This document shows, piece by piece, positions 7,208 to 18,288 of a stretch of 64,000 nucleotides of DNA. The position numbers and the translations under genes were made by a program. Positions within the stretch are counted from its first letter, which is position 1. Each line of letters starts with the position of its first letter. The notes under the pieces are model-generated. The model was not told where the DNA came from. It searched no databases and saw only the letters and a list, made by a program, of their open reading frames with translations. Source of the DNA: Stappia sp. WLB 29 (lineage in GTDB: Bacteria > Pseudomonadota > Alphaproteobacteria > Rhizobiales > Stappiaceae); contig NZ_JALBGD010000002.1 in NCBI RefSeq assembly GCF_023507705.1, forward strand, positions 496,001 to 560,000. The letters are read 5' to 3'.

Positions 7208-8473
7208 ATGAGCGGCTACGTCTTCATCGGAGACGATTTCACCGGCGCGTCGGACACGCTGGCGACGCTCGCGGAAGCCGGCATCGGCGCGCGCCTGTGC
7301 CTGGAGCGGCAAGGCCTTGACCGCCTGCCGGAGACGCCGCGCGGGCGGGGGGCGTTTCCGGCCGTCGGCATCGCCACCGACTTTCGCGCCTGCGCGCCGT
7401 CTAAGGTCGAGCCGCGCCTGCGCGCCCTGATGCCGCTGGTGCGGGGATGCCTGCCCCGCTTCGTGCATTACAAGATCTGCTCCACCTTCGATTCCGCCCC
7501 GCATGTGGGCAATGTCGGCGCGGCCGTCGCCGTGCTGGAGGAGGAGCTGTCGCCGGCGCTCACGGTTATTGTCGGCGGCCAGCCCGGCCTGCATCGCTTC
7601 TGCCTGTTCGGCACGCTGTTTGCGCGCGCACCCGACGGGCAGGTGCATCGCATCGACCGCCATCCGGTGATGAGCCGCCATCCGGTCACGCCGATGGGCG
7701 AGGCGGACCTGCGCCGACATCTGGCGGCACAGGGGCTCGGCGATATCTCGCTGCTGTCGCGGCCCGACCTTCCCGATGCGGCCACCACCCTTGCGGCGAT
7801 GATCGCGGGCGGCGGGCGCCGCGTGCTGGTCGATGCGGTCGATGGCACTGATATCGAGATGCTGGGCCTTGCCCTGTCGCTGCTGGAGACCGGCGGCCGG
7901 CCCTTGCTGTTGGTCGGCGCCAGCGGCGTTGCCGAGGCGGTTGCGGGAAAGCCGGCCGAGACGGGGTCCGAGGCGTCCGCGCTCGCCCCGGTTCCCGGGC
8001 CGCGCCTCGCGCTTGCCGGCAGCCGTTCGGCGGCAACGGCGGCCCAGGTCGCAGCCGCATCGCGCTACACGCGCCTTGCCCTCGGTGCGGGAGACATCGC
8101 GGGGGAGGGGCAGGGGCTTTTCGCGGCGCGCTGCGCGCAGATGCTCGCCGCCGGCACCCATGTGCTCGCCCATCTCGATCCGGATGCGGATTACGGTCTT
8201 GCGCCCGACGCCTTGTCCGAAAGCCTTGCCGAGCTTGCCGCGCGCATTCTCGCCCTGCATCCGGTCTCCGCGCTGGCGGTCGCCGGCGGCGACACCTCGG
8301 GGGCGGTGGTGCGCCGGCTCGGCTTCGATAGCCTCTCCTTCGTCGCGCGCGCCGGCTCCGGCGTCGCCGTCTGCCGCGGCCATGCGCCGGGCACGCCGCT
8401 CGACGGCATGCGGTTGATGCTCAAGGGCGGGCAGGTCGGCCCGCCGGATCTCTTCGACCGTTTCGCCGCCTGA
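7208..8473 (+). CDS. DUF1537 four-carbon acid sugar kinase family protein
   Basis: ATP-dependent kinase family (421 aa). The N-terminal domain begins with the signature FIGDDFTGASDTLATLA (residues about 6-22, acidic substrate-binding loop). The C-terminal nucleotide-binding domain ends with the Gly-rich SALAVAGGDTSGAVVRRLG. Known family members phosphorylate tetronates or 3-oxo-isoapionate (OiaK). Adjacent to the RuBisCO-like gene, the likely order is kinase first, then cleavage of the phosphorylated beta-keto acid by the RLP. It ends the operon; the IclR gene converges 34 bp away and no strong terminator is visible between them. Confidence 0.88.
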   Translation: MSGYVFIGDDFTGASDTLATLAEAGIGARLCLERQGLDRLPETPRGRGAFPAVGIATDFRACAPSKVEPRLRALMPLVRGCLPRFVHYKICSTFDSAPHVGNVGAAVAVLEEELSPALTVIVGGQPGLHRFCLFGTLFARAPDGQVHRIDRHPVMSRHPVTPMGEADLRRHLAAQGLGDISLLSRPDLPDAATTLAAMIAGGGRRVLVDAVDGTDIEMLGLALSLLETGGRPLLLVGASGVAEAVAGKPAETGSEASALAPVPGPRLALAGSRSAATAAQVAAASRYTRLALGAGDIAGEGQGLFAARCAQMLAAGTHVLAHLDPDADYGLAPDALSESLAELAARILALHPVSALAVAGGDTSGAVVRRLGFDSLSFVARAGSGVAVCRGHAPGTPLDGMRLMLKGGQVGPPDLFDRFAA

Positions 8474-8507
8474 CTTCGCCGCCTGACCTGTGTCCCGACG
8501 TGCGGCC

Positions 8508-9284
8508 TTACGCGCCGCGCGGCAGGTGGATCGAGTTGGCGACCTCGATCAGGTGCGGGGCCAGTTCCCCGCGCACCCGTTCCACGCTCCATTTCAGGCT
8601 CGACACCGAGCATTGCACGGTGGCGACCGGTCGCCCGTCGCCGGACATGATCGGCGCGGCGATGCCGATCTCGTTCATGATGTTCTCGCTATGGGTGAGC
8701 CCGTAGCCGCAGGCGACCGCCTCCTCGATGGCTGCGGCGATCTTGCTGCGGTCGGTCGTCGTCTTGGGCGTCAGCACCTTGATCGGCCAGGTCTCGACCG
8801 CCTCCTTGCGTTCCGCCTCGCTCAGCCTTGCGATCATCGCCCGCCCGCTCGAGGTGGTCAGCGCCGACAACCGCCGTCCGGCCACCATCGCGCCGAAGGC
8901 GGTGAGCTGGGTCGGAATGCGGATCACGTAGACGATCTCCTGGCCGGCGAGCCGTGCCACATTGACCCGCTCGCCGAGCGTGCGACCGAGCTCGATCGCC
9001 TTGGGCATGGCGAGCTGCACCAGGGGGTCGGCCCATTGATAGGCGTTGCCCAGCTCCAGGAACTTGATCGAGGGGCTGTAGCGCCGCGATTCTGGGTCCT
9101 TGTTGAGATAGCCGGTCTTGTGCAGCGTGTTGGTCAGCCGCTGCGCCGCGCTCTTGTCGAGCCCGGTGAGCTCGGCGATCTCGGTCAGCCCCAGCACCGT
9201 GTGATGCTCGTTGAACAGGCTGAGCACGCGCAGCCCCTTGTCGAGCGAGCCGACGAACAAAGTGTCCTGCTTTTCCTTCGGCAT
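8508..9284 (-). CDS. IclR-family transcriptional regulator of the peptide-uptake operon
   Basis: Regulator of 258 aa. The winged helix-turn-helix is at about residues 10-65 (LDKGLRVLSLFNEH, LTEIAELTGLDKSAAQRLTNTL) and the IclR effector domain follows, with the conserved SGRAMIA near the middle and GLTHSENIMNEIGIAAPI near the C-terminus. The ATG at 9284 is preferred over 9359 because GGGAGGG precedes it by 5 nt. It is divergent from the Dpp-like operon and a clean inverted repeat overlaps the promoter between them, so it most likely controls that operon and perhaps itself. Effector unknown; a gamma-glutamyl compound is plausible from context. Confidence 0.9.
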   Translation of the reverse strand: MPKEKQDTLFVGSLDKGLRVLSLFNEHHTVLGLTEIAELTGLDKSAAQRLTNTLHKTGYLNKDPESRRYSPSIKFLELGNAYQWADPLVQLAMPKAIELGRTLGERVNVARLAGQEIVYVIRIPTQLTAFGAMVAGRRLSALTTSSGRAMIARLSEAERKEAVETWPIKVLTPKTTTDRSKIAAAIEEAVACGYGLTHSENIMNEIGIAAPIMSGDGRPVATVQCSVSSLKWSVERVRGELAPHLIEVANSIHLPRGA

Positions 9285-9352
9285 AGACCCTCCCTGTCCC
9301 TTCGCTCCGTCTTTGGCGCAAGATTCTTGCGGATGACGTGAGTTTTGGATTC

Positions 9353-9407
9353 TTGACACGTTCCAAACTGGCCAATACGCTAAACCATAATACGGTCAAA
9401 CGTATTA
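9353..9407 (+). promoter_or_regulatory. promoter with overlapping IclR-type operator
   Basis: TTGACA (9353-9358) lies 17 nt before TACGCT (9376-9381), a sigma-70-like pair. Directly downstream is the perfect inverted repeat TAATACG-N6-CGTATTA (9388-9407), and an extra AATACG half-site (9374-9379) overlaps the -10 hexamer. The arrangement suits repression by the adjacent IclR-family protein. Confidence 0.7.
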
Positions 9408-9460
9408 GTATATAATAATCTAAACCAGAGGGACCGGTTCCGCGCCGGTTGATTGAGCAG

Positions 9461-10975
9461 ATGAAGACACGCCTCCTGATGAGCTCTGTTGCGCTGGCCG
9501 TCGTCATGACTGCCGGCAGCGCCCTGGCCGACAAGGCCAACGACACGCTGAACGCCGCCTTCACCAAGGAACTGGAATCGGTCGACAGCTACTTCAATTC
9601 CGCCCGCGAGGGCGTGATCCTGCAGCGGTCCATCTGGGACGGCCTGCTCTATCTCAACCAGGAGACGGGCGAGTACGAGGGCAACCTCGCGACCTCCTGG
9701 ACCTGGGTCGACGACACCACGCTGGAATTGAAGCTGCGCGAGGGCGTCAAGTTCCATAACGGCGAGGAGTTCGACGCCGACGACGTGGTCTACACGGTCG
9801 AGTTCGTCGCCAAGCCGGAGAACGGCGTCGTCGTCCAGCGCAACGTCAACTGGATGAAGGGCGCGGAAAAGGTCGACAAGTACACCGTCCGCATCTTCAC
9901 CAACGGTCCGTTCCCGGCCGCGCTCGAGTATCTCGCCGGTCCGGTCTCCATCTATCCGAACGAGTATTACGCCGAGGCCGGTCCCGCCGGCATGGCGCTG
10001 AAGCCGGTCGGCACCGGTCCCTACCGGGTCGAGAGCGTCGAGCCGGGCAAGCATTTCGTGCTGAAGAAGTACGAGGGCTATCACGGCGGCCCGAAGGGCA
10101 TGGCCTCCATCGGCACCATCGACATCCGCACCATTCCGGACGTCAACACCCAGCTCGCCGAGCTGTTCAGCGGCGGCCTCGACTTCATCTGGGGCGTGCC
10201 GGCCGACCAGGCCGAGAAACTCGCGGTGATGGACCGGGTGAACGTCGTCAACGAGAGCACCATGCGCATCGGCTATCTGGAGCTCGATGCTGCGGGGCGC
10301 AGCGGTGCCGACAACCCGATGACCAAGACCAAGGTGCGCCAGGCCATCGCCCATGCCATCGACCGCCAGGCCATCGTCGACAACCTGCTCAAGGGCGCCT
10401 CGAAGGTCGTGCATTCGGCCTGCTTCCCGAGCCAGTTCGGCTGCGACCTCGACGTCGCGAAGTACGAGTTCGATCCGGAGAAGGCGAAGGCGCTGCTCGC
10501 CGAGGCCGGCTATCCGGACGGCTTCGAGGTCGACTTCTACGCCTATCGCGACCGGCCCTATGCCGAGGCGATGCTGTCCTACCTCGCCAATGTCGGCATC
10601 CGGGCCAACCTGAAGTTCCTGCAGTACTCGGCCCTGCGCGACATGCGCCACAAGGGCGAGACCAGCATGAGCTTCCAGACCTGGGGCTCCTACTCGGTCA
10701 ACGACGCCTCGGCGATCACCAGCCAGTTCTTCAAGCACGGCAAGGAAGACTTCGCCCGTGACGACGAGGTGCTGGAGTGGCTCAACGTGGCCGACACCTC
10801 CGTCGATCCGGCGGTGCGCAAGGAGAACTACTCCAAGGCGCTGAACAAGATCGCCGACGAGGCCTACTGGGTGCCGCTGTTCTCCTACAACGCGAACTAC
10901 GTGTTCACGAAGGAGGCGACCTTCACCCCGACCCCGGACGAGGTCGTGCGCTTCTTCCACGTTCGCTGGAACTAG
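9461..10975 (+). CDS. peptide/nickel-type ABC transporter substrate-binding protein
   Basis: Periplasmic receptor (504 aa, SBP family 5, DppA/OppA-like). It has a Sec signal peptide MKTRLLMSSVALAVVMTAG cleaved near ALADKAND. Family 5 features include LATSWTWVDDTTLELKLREG, GVKFHNGEEFDADDVVYTVEF (about residues 93-113), GTGPYRVESVEPG and VRQAIAHAIDRQAIVDN. The ATG at 9461 gives the normal signal peptide; a TTG 12 nt upstream is in frame. First gene of dppBCDF-like plus GGT and M20 genes, so the cargo is probably a dipeptide or gamma-glutamyl conjugate. A 10-bp hairpin follows the stop before the permease genes. Confidence 0.93.
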   Translation: MKTRLLMSSVALAVVMTAGSALADKANDTLNAAFTKELESVDSYFNSAREGVILQRSIWDGLLYLNQETGEYEGNLATSWTWVDDTTLELKLREGVKFHNGEEFDADDVVYTVEFVAKPENGVVVQRNVNWMKGAEKVDKYTVRIFTNGPFPAALEYLAGPVSIYPNEYYAEAGPAGMALKPVGTGPYRVESVEPGKHFVLKKYEGYHGGPKGMASIGTIDIRTIPDVNTQLAELFSGGLDFIWGVPADQAEKLAVMDRVNVVNESTMRIGYLELDAAGRSGADNPMTKTKVRQAIAHAIDRQAIVDNLLKGASKVVHSACFPSQFGCDLDVAKYEFDPEKAKALLAEAGYPDGFEVDFYAYRDRPYAEAMLSYLANVGIRANLKFLQYSALRDMRHKGETSMSFQTWGSYSVNDASAITSQFFKHGKEDFARDDEVLEWLNVADTSVDPAVRKENYSKALNKIADEAYWVPLFSYNANYVFTKEATFTPTPDEVVRFFHVRWN

Positions 10976-10990
10976 CGTCGGACTGCGACC

Positions 10991-11019
10991 CGCGCCCGGC
11001 TTTCCTCTCGCCGGGCGCG
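10991..11019 (+). other. GC-rich intercistronic stem-loop between binding-protein and permease genes
   Basis: CGCGCCCGGC and GCCGGGCGCG form a perfect 10-bp stem (10991-11000 with 11010-11019) around a 9-nt loop, 16 nt after the binding-protein stop. No T-tract follows, so it reads as an mRNA-stabilising or attenuating element that would keep binding-protein mRNA in excess. The rest of the 180-nt gap up to 11155 shows nothing further. Confidence 0.75.
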
Positions 11020-11155
11020 GATCGTGCCTTCCGCAGCTTCGCCATGCCCGAGCGAGCGTCCGCCTTCCGGTCCGGAGCGCGGCTCCTTGCGCCATTGGCA
11101 AGCCCGTTTCGCTCCGCCCCCGCATGATGCGGCCGCCTGACGATCGGAACCCGAG

Positions 11156-12073
11156 ATGCTTATGTTCACCCTGAAACGGCTGGGGCTCGCCATTCTGGTG
11201 ACCTTCACCGTGTCGCTGCTGAGCTTCAGCCTGCTGTTCATGTCCGGCGATCCGGCCTCGGCCATTGCCGGCGAGAACGCCTCCGCCACCGACATCGAGG
11301 CGATCCGCGCCCTCTACGGCTTCGACAGGCCCTTCCTCGTGCAATATGCCGACTGGCTGTTCGGCGCGCTGTCGGGCGATTTCGGGCAGAGCTACTATTT
11401 CCGCGTGCCGGTCGCCCAGCTGATCGGCGAGCGCCTGTCGACGACGATGCTGCTCGGCGTGTGCGGCATCTCCTTCGCGCTGGTCACCGCCATCCCGCTC
11501 GGCGTCGCCGCGGCGATGCGCCCGAACTCGCTGATCGACCGCACCGCGCTGTTCCTGTCGGTGATGGGCCAGGCGATGCCGAGCTTCTGGTTCGGCCTGG
11601 TGCTGATTGTCGTCTTCTCGATCCAGCTCGGCTGGCTGCCGCCGTCCGGCTCCTCGACCTGGAAGCACTTCATCATGCCGACCGTCGTGCTCGGCTACTA
11701 CGCCATGCCGGCGATCATGCGCCTGACGCGCGCCGGCATGCTGGAGGTGCTGAACGCCGACTACATCCGCACCGCCCGCGCCAAGGGCGCCAGCGAGACG
11801 CGGGTGATGTTCAAGCATGCGCTGCGCAACGCGGTGGTGCCGGTGGTGAGCCTTGCCGCCGTGCAGATGGGCTTCATGCTCGGCGGCTCCATCGTCGTCG
11901 AGTCGATCTTCGCCCTGCACGGCGCCGGCTATCTCGCCTGGGAGTCGATCGCCCGCAACGACCTGCCGACCGTGCAGGCGCTGATCCTGATCTTCTCGCT
12001 GTTCTACATCGTCTTCACGTTCCTGTCGGATCTGGTCAATGCCTGGCTCGATCCGCGCATCCGGGTGGGCTGA
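11156..12073 (+). CDS. Dpp-type ABC transporter permease, DppB-like
   Basis: First membrane subunit (305 aa). An N-terminal helix (LGLAILVTFTVSLLSFSLLF), a large periplasmic loop with GFDRPFLVQYADWL, and five further helices match the DppB/OppB fold. The EAA loop that docks the ATPases is visible as RTARAKGASETRVMFKHALRNA (about residues 203-224). The start at 11156 has a second in-frame ATG 6 nt later. The dppC-like gene begins 6 nt downstream. Confidence 0.94.
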   Translation: MLMFTLKRLGLAILVTFTVSLLSFSLLFMSGDPASAIAGENASATDIEAIRALYGFDRPFLVQYADWLFGALSGDFGQSYYFRVPVAQLIGERLSTTMLLGVCGISFALVTAIPLGVAAAMRPNSLIDRTALFLSVMGQAMPSFWFGLVLIVVFSIQLGWLPPSGSSTWKHFIMPTVVLGYYAMPAIMRLTRAGMLEVLNADYIRTARAKGASETRVMFKHALRNAVVPVVSLAAVQMGFMLGGSIVVESIFALHGAGYLAWESIARNDLPTVQALILIFSLFYIVFTFLSDLVNAWLDPRIRVG

Positions 12074-12079
12074 TCCGAC

Positions 12080-12979
12080 ATGGCACGCACCATCGAAACC
12101 GTCGCGGAAGACCTCCGCACCCCGAGCCCGGCCGCGATCCTGCGCAAGCGCATCTTCGGCCATTACGGCCTGGTGTTCGGCATCGCCGTCCTGGCGATCA
12201 TCGTCGCGCTGGCGCTGTTCGCCCCGCTCCTGACGCCGCACGACCCGTACGCCCAGGACCTGATGGCGCGCATGAAGCCGCCGTTCTGGATGGCGGGCTC
12301 GGACCCGAACCACCTGCTGGGCACCGACTATCTCGGCCGCGACTATCTCGCGCGGCTGCTTTACGGCGCCCGCATCTCGCTCGCCATCGGCCTGTTCGCC
12401 GCGCTGATCTCCGGCCTCATCGGCACGGCGATGGGCGTTGCCGCCGGCTATTTCGGCGGCCGGGTGGATCTCGTCGTCACCTTCCTGATCAATGTGCGCC
12501 TCGCCATGCCGGTGGTGCTGGTGGCGCTCGCCGTCGTCGCCATTCTCGGCGGCTCGCTGCAGGTGGTGGTCTGCGTGCTCGGCCTGCTGCTGTGGGATCG
12601 GTTCGCGGTGGTGATGCGCTCCTCCGTGCTGCAGGTGCGCGACCTCGAATACGTCAACGCCGCCAGGGCCATCGGCTGCTCGACCCGGCGCATCATCCTG
12701 CGCGAGATCATGCCGAACGTGGTCAACAACCTGATCGTCGTCGCGACGCTGGAAATGGCCCACGCCATCCTGCTGGAGGCGGCGCTGTCGTTCCTCGGCC
12801 TCGGCGTGCAGCCGCCGACCCCGTCCTGGGGCCTGATGATCTCGGAAGGCAAGCAGATGATGCTGTTCGAGCCCTGGCTGATCGCCATTCCGGGCGTCGC
12901 GCTGTTCGTCCTGGTGCTGGCCATCAACCTTCTCGGCGACGGCCTGCGCGACGTCACCGCACCGGAAAACAGGGGCTGA
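12080..12979 (+). CDS. Dpp-type ABC transporter permease, DppC-like
   Basis: Second membrane subunit (299 aa). It carries the DppC/OppC N-terminal helix (YGLVFGIAVLAIIVALALFA), the characteristic HLLGTDYLGRDYLARLLYGARISL segment (about residues 75-98), and the EAA loop AARAIGCSTRRIILREIMPN with its downstream ALSFLGLGVQPPTPSWG. It forms the heterodimeric channel with the preceding gene product. Confidence 0.94.
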   Translation: MARTIETVAEDLRTPSPAAILRKRIFGHYGLVFGIAVLAIIVALALFAPLLTPHDPYAQDLMARMKPPFWMAGSDPNHLLGTDYLGRDYLARLLYGARISLAIGLFAALISGLIGTAMGVAAGYFGGRVDLVVTFLINVRLAMPVVLVALAVVAILGGSLQVVVCVLGLLLWDRFAVVMRSSVLQVRDLEYVNAARAIGCSTRRIILREIMPNVVNNLIVVATLEMAHAILLEAALSFLGLGVQPPTPSWGLMISEGKQMMLFEPWLIAIPGVALFVLVLAINLLGDGLRDVTAPENRG

Positions 12980-12984
12980 GATCC

Positions 12985-14975
<1,991 letters not shown>

Positions 14976-15020
14976 TCACCGTCGCCCCGCCGTTGTCCCG
15001 CCTGTGGTGAGGAACATCCC

Positions 15021-16604
15021 ATGAGCAATCTTTCGCGCACCCAGTCCGTGCGCAAGCATGTCATCGAGACCCGCGGCGGCGTCGTCGCCTCGCAGCACCG
15101 GCTGGCCGCAGAGACCGGCGCGGCCGTCCTGGCCGCCGGGGGCGATGCGGTGGATGCGGCGGTCGCCGTCTCCTTCGCCGTCGGCGTGCTGGAGCCGTGG
15201 ATGAGCGGCCCGGCCGGGGGCGGCGCCATGGTGGTTTGGCGCGAGGACGAGCAGCAGGCGCACAGCATCAATTTCGGCATGCGTTCGCCTGCCGGCCTCG
15301 ACCCGGCGGACTATCCGCTGTCGGGCGAGGGCAAGGCGAGCGATCTCTTCCCCTGGCCGGCCGTGGAGGGCGACCGCAACGTCCAGGGCGCCACGGCCAT
15401 TGCCGTTCCCGGCACCGTCGCCGGCATGGAACTGGCGCATGCCACCTGGGGGCGGATGGGCTGGAAGGACCTGGTCATGCCGGCCGCCGACCTTGCCGCC
15501 GAGGGCATGCTGGTCGACTGGTACGCCTCGCTGATCATTTCCTCGGTCGCCCGCGACCTTGCCAGGGATCCGGATGCGGCGGCCATGTTCCTCGACGACG
15601 GGATCTGGCCGAAATCCGCCGGCTGGACCGCGCTCTCCAACATCCGCCTCGACCAGGGCCGGCTGGCCGACACGCTGCGGCGCATCGCCGAGGCCGGCGC
15701 GCGCGACTTCTACGAGGGCGACATCGCCGCGGCGATGGCCGCCGATGTGCAGGCCAAGGGCGGCTCGCTGTCGCAGGGCGACCTTGCCGCCTACCGGGCG
15801 GTGCTGGACCCGGCGCTCGAGACCTCCTATCGCGGCGGCACGGTCCATGCCGCGCGCGGCCTGACGGCGGGCGCCAATCTCGTCGAGTGCCTGGCGATGA
15901 TGGAGGCGGCCTTCCTGCCGACCTCCGCCCCGGACGCGGTCAGCTATTCCGAGATGGCCCGGGCGCTGACGGTCGCTTACGAGCGGCGGCTGCGCGAAAT
16001 GGGCGACACGGGCGAGGCGGAGGGCTCCGGCACGCCGTCCTGCACCACCCATTTCAGCGTCGTCGACCGGCACGGCAACATGTGCGCCGTCACCCAGACC
16101 CTGCTCTCGGTCTTCGGCTCGCGCGTCGTCTCGCCGTCGACCGGCCTGCTCATGAACAACGGCATCATGTGGTTCGACCCCGAACCCGGCAAGCCGAACT
16201 CGCTGGCGCCGAACAAGGCCTGTTTGATGAACGTGTGCCCGGCCGTCGGCGAGAAGGACGGGCGGCGCTTCGCCATCGGCGCGTCCGGCGGCCGCAAGAT
16301 CCTCCCCGCCGTGCTCAACCTCACCTCCTTCCTGATGGACTACGGCATGTCGCTGGAGGAGGCCTTCCACCATCCGCGCATCGACAACAGCGGCGGCGGG
16401 GCGATCCTCGCCGACGAGACGCTGCCGCAGTCGGTCGTGTCCGCGCTTTCGGCCGTCCATCCGGTGACGGCCACCCGCCGCACCGTCTTCCCGTACGCCT
16501 TCGCCTGCCCGGCCGGCGTGCTGCGGCAGGATGGCATCAACATGGGCTGCACGGAGATCATGTCGCCATGGGGCGACGCCGTGCCCGAAACCGAGGGAGC
16601 CTGA
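15021..16604 (+). CDS. gamma-glutamyltransferase family protein, no signal peptide
   Basis: Ntn-hydrolase (527 aa) that transfers or hydrolyses gamma-glutamyl groups. The nucleophile after self-cleavage would be T342 in [21 protein letters not shown], matching the TTHxSVVD motif. [14 protein letters not shown] fits the later glycine-rich oxyanion region. The N-terminus ([20 protein letters not shown]) is polar with no signal peptide, unlike periplasmic GGT, so it should act in the cytoplasm on peptides imported by the upstream transporter. Its stop is one base before the GTG of the M20 gene. YwrD-like or acylase variants are alternatives; substrate not determined. Confidence 0.9.
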   Translation: MSNLSRTQSVRKHVIETRGGVVASQHRLAAETGAAVLAAGGDAVDAAVAVSFAVGVLEPWMSGPAGGGAMVVWREDEQQAHSINFGMRSPAGLDPADYPLSGEGKASDLFPWPAVEGDRNVQGATAIAVPGTVAGMELAHATWGRMGWKDLVMPAADLAAEGMLVDWYASLIISSVARDLARDPDAAAMFLDDGIWPKSAGWTALSNIRLDQGRLADTLRRIAEAGARDFYEGDIAAAMAADVQAKGGSLSQGDLAAYRAVLDPALETSYRGGTVHAARGLTAGANLVECLAMMEAAFLPTSAPDAVSYSEMARALTVAYERRLREMGDTGEAEGSGTPSCTTHFSVVDRHGNMCAVTQTLLSVFGSRVVSPSTGLLMNNGIMWFDPEPGKPNSLAPNKACLMNVCPAVGEKDGRRFAIGASGGRKILPAVLNLTSFLMDYGMSLEEAFHHPRIDNSGGGAILADETLPQSVVSALSAVHPVTATRRTVFPYAFACPAGVLRQDGINMGCTEIMSPWGDAVPETEGA

Positions 16605-16605
16605 C

Positions 16606-18021
16606 GTGGCAAACCGTGAGAGCGTCATCGCACGCATCGACACTTTCCTTTCGAGCGGCGGTTACGAGACCGAGCTCGCCCGCATGCTCGCCTTCGAGAC
16701 CGAGAGCCAGGACCCGTCCCGCCGGCCGGAGCTGATGCGCTATCTCGTCGAGGAAATGGAGCCCAAGCTCACCGGGCTCGGCTTCGCCTGCCGCATCATG
16801 ACCAACCCGGTCGACCCGTCCGTGCCCTTCCTCTTTGCCGAGCGCATCGAGGACCCGGCCTTCGAGACCGTGCTCACCTACGGCCATGGCGACGTCATCC
16901 GCGCCCAGACCGACCAGTGGCGCGAGGGGCTGCATCCCTTCCGCCTGGTGCGCGAGGGCGACAAGCTCTACGGGCGCGGCACCGCCGACAACAAGGGCCA
17001 GCACTGCATCAACATCGCGGCGCTGCGCACCATTCTCGAGGAGCGCGGCGCGCTCGGCTTCAACTGCAAGATCATCATCGAGATGGGCGAGGAATGCGGC
17101 TCGCCCGGCCTGGCCGAGCTGTTTTCGCAGAACCGCGAGACCTTCGCCGCCGACGTGCTGATCGCCTCCGACGGCCCGCGCCTGCATCCCGACCGTCCGA
17201 CCCTGTTCATGGGTTCGCGCGGCGCGGTCAATTTCGACCTGCGCGTCGAGCTGCGCGAGGGCGCCCACCATTCGGGCAACTGGGGCGGGTTGCTGCGCGA
17301 CCCGGCCATGGTGCTGGCCCATGCGCTCGCCTCGATCACCGACCGGCGCGGCCAGATCCAGGTGCCGGAATGGCGCCCGACCAGCCTGACGCCGGCCGTG
17401 CGCGAGGCGCTGAAGGACTGCCCGGTCGGCGGTTTCGACGGCCCCTCCGTCGACACCGACTGGGGCGAGGAGAGCCTCACCCCGTCCGAGCGCGTCTTCG
17501 GCTGGAACAGCTTCGCCATTCTCGCCCAGACCAGCGGCGTGCCGTCCGCCCCGGTCAACGCCATCTCCGGCCGCGCCCATGCGCATTGCCAGCTGCGCTA
17601 TGTGGTCGGTACCGATCCCGACGACATCCTGCCGGCGCTGCGTCGCCATCTCGATGCCAACGGCTTCCAGATGGTCGAGATCGTCCCGGCCGACCGCGGT
17701 TTCTTCCACGCAACGCGCCTCGACCCCGACCATCCCTGGGTCACGCGCGTCAAGACCTCCATCGAGGCGACCACGGGCAAGAAGCCGGCGATCCTGCCGA
17801 ATCTCGCCGGCTCGCTGCCGAACGAGACCTTCGCCGACATTCTCGGCCTGCCGACCGTCTGGGTGCCGCATTCCTACCCCGGCTGCTCCCAGCACGCGCC
17901 GAACGAGCACGCGCTCCATTCCATGACCCGCGAGGCGCTGGCGATGATGGCCGGCCTGTTCTGGGACATCGGCGAGGCGAACGCGGCCCGCGCCGGCAAG
18001 ACGGCCGAAGCGACCGCCTAA
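16606..18021 (+). CDS. M20-family metallopeptidase (dipeptidase)
   Basis: Cytoplasmic di-zinc peptidase (471 aa). Metal and catalytic residues are visible: H94-x-D96 in YGHGDV, D128 in [10 protein letters not shown]162/E163 in MGEECGSPG and a late His in the C-terminal [15 protein letters not shown]. The dimerisation lid lies between (about 200-330). The GTG at 16606, one base after the preceding stop, gives [12 protein letters not shown]. As the last gene after the transporter and GGT it would split the remaining dipeptide (e.g. Cys-Gly type). A carnosinase-like specificity is possible. Confidence 0.9.
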   Translation: MANRESVIARIDTFLSSGGYETELARMLAFETESQDPSRRPELMRYLVEEMEPKLTGLGFACRIMTNPVDPSVPFLFAERIEDPAFETVLTYGHGDVIRAQTDQWREGLHPFRLVREGDKLYGRGTADNKGQHCINIAALRTILEERGALGFNCKIIIEMGEECGSPGLAELFSQNRETFAADVLIASDGPRLHPDRPTLFMGSRGAVNFDLRVELREGAHHSGNWGGLLRDPAMVLAHALASITDRRGQIQVPEWRPTSLTPAVREALKDCPVGGFDGPSVDTDWGEESLTPSERVFGWNSFAILAQTSGVPSAPVNAISGRAHAHCQLRYVVGTDPDDILPALRRHLDANGFQMVEIVPADRGFFHATRLDPDHPWVTRVKTSIEATTGKKPAILPNLAGSLPNETFADILGLPTVWVPHSYPGCSQHAPNEHALHSMTREALAMMAGLFWDIGEANAARAGKTAEATA

Positions 18022-18144
18022 GACGCGGCCTGAACCGGATTTCCCGCTCGTCCGATCCGTCGCCATCATGCCACGGGCCGGACCGGCGGGGATTACTCGA
18101 ACTGGGTGCGGGGACAAGCGTCCCGCCGGCGCTTGGCCGCTTCC

Positions 18145-18167
18145 GGGGATAGGCTTGAGATATCCCC
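18145..18167 (+). other. stem-loop just ahead of the terminator
   Basis: GGGGATA (18145-18151) pairs with TATCCCC (18161-18167) around a 9-nt loop. It sits 11 nt before the terminator hairpin of the peptide operon, giving two hairpins in tandem. Confidence 0.45.
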
Positions 18168-18177
18168 GCACACGACA

Positions 18178-18213
18178 ACGCCCGGACGGGTCTTCGTCCG
18201 GGCGTCGTTTTTT
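18178..18213 (+). terminator. Rho-independent terminator of the peptide operon
   Basis: ACGCCCGGAC (18178-18187) and GTCCGGGCGT (18196-18205) form a perfect 10-bp stem with an 8-nt loop, followed by CG and six T residues (18208-18213). It is correctly placed after the M20 gene; the convergent TTT operon ends 76 bp further on. Confidence 0.9.
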
Positions 18214-18243
18214 GCGACGATTGAGAGCGCTTGCGTCAAGATT

Positions 18244-18285
18244 TCTCGAAATTTTGCAAAATCCGTCTCGAAAATTCTCGAAATT
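18244..18285. repeat. AT-rich iterated TCTCGAAATT element after tctA
   Basis: TCTCGAAATT-like units occur at 18244-18253, 18266-18276 (one extra A) and 18276-18285, between the terminator and the tctA stop. The 14-mer GCAAAATCCGTCTC (18256-18269) recurs identically at 63506-63519. AT content contrasts strongly with the flanking genes. Function unknown; possibly a 3'-end element of the minus-strand transcript. Confidence 0.5.
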
Positions 18286-18288
18286 CTC

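Noticed and set aside
9380-12763. Very long open frame on the minus strand
   Set aside because: It is antisense to the receptor and permease genes of the Dpp-type operon, rich in His/Asp/Arg/Gly typical of reverse-frame GC-rich DNA, and has no family resemblance.
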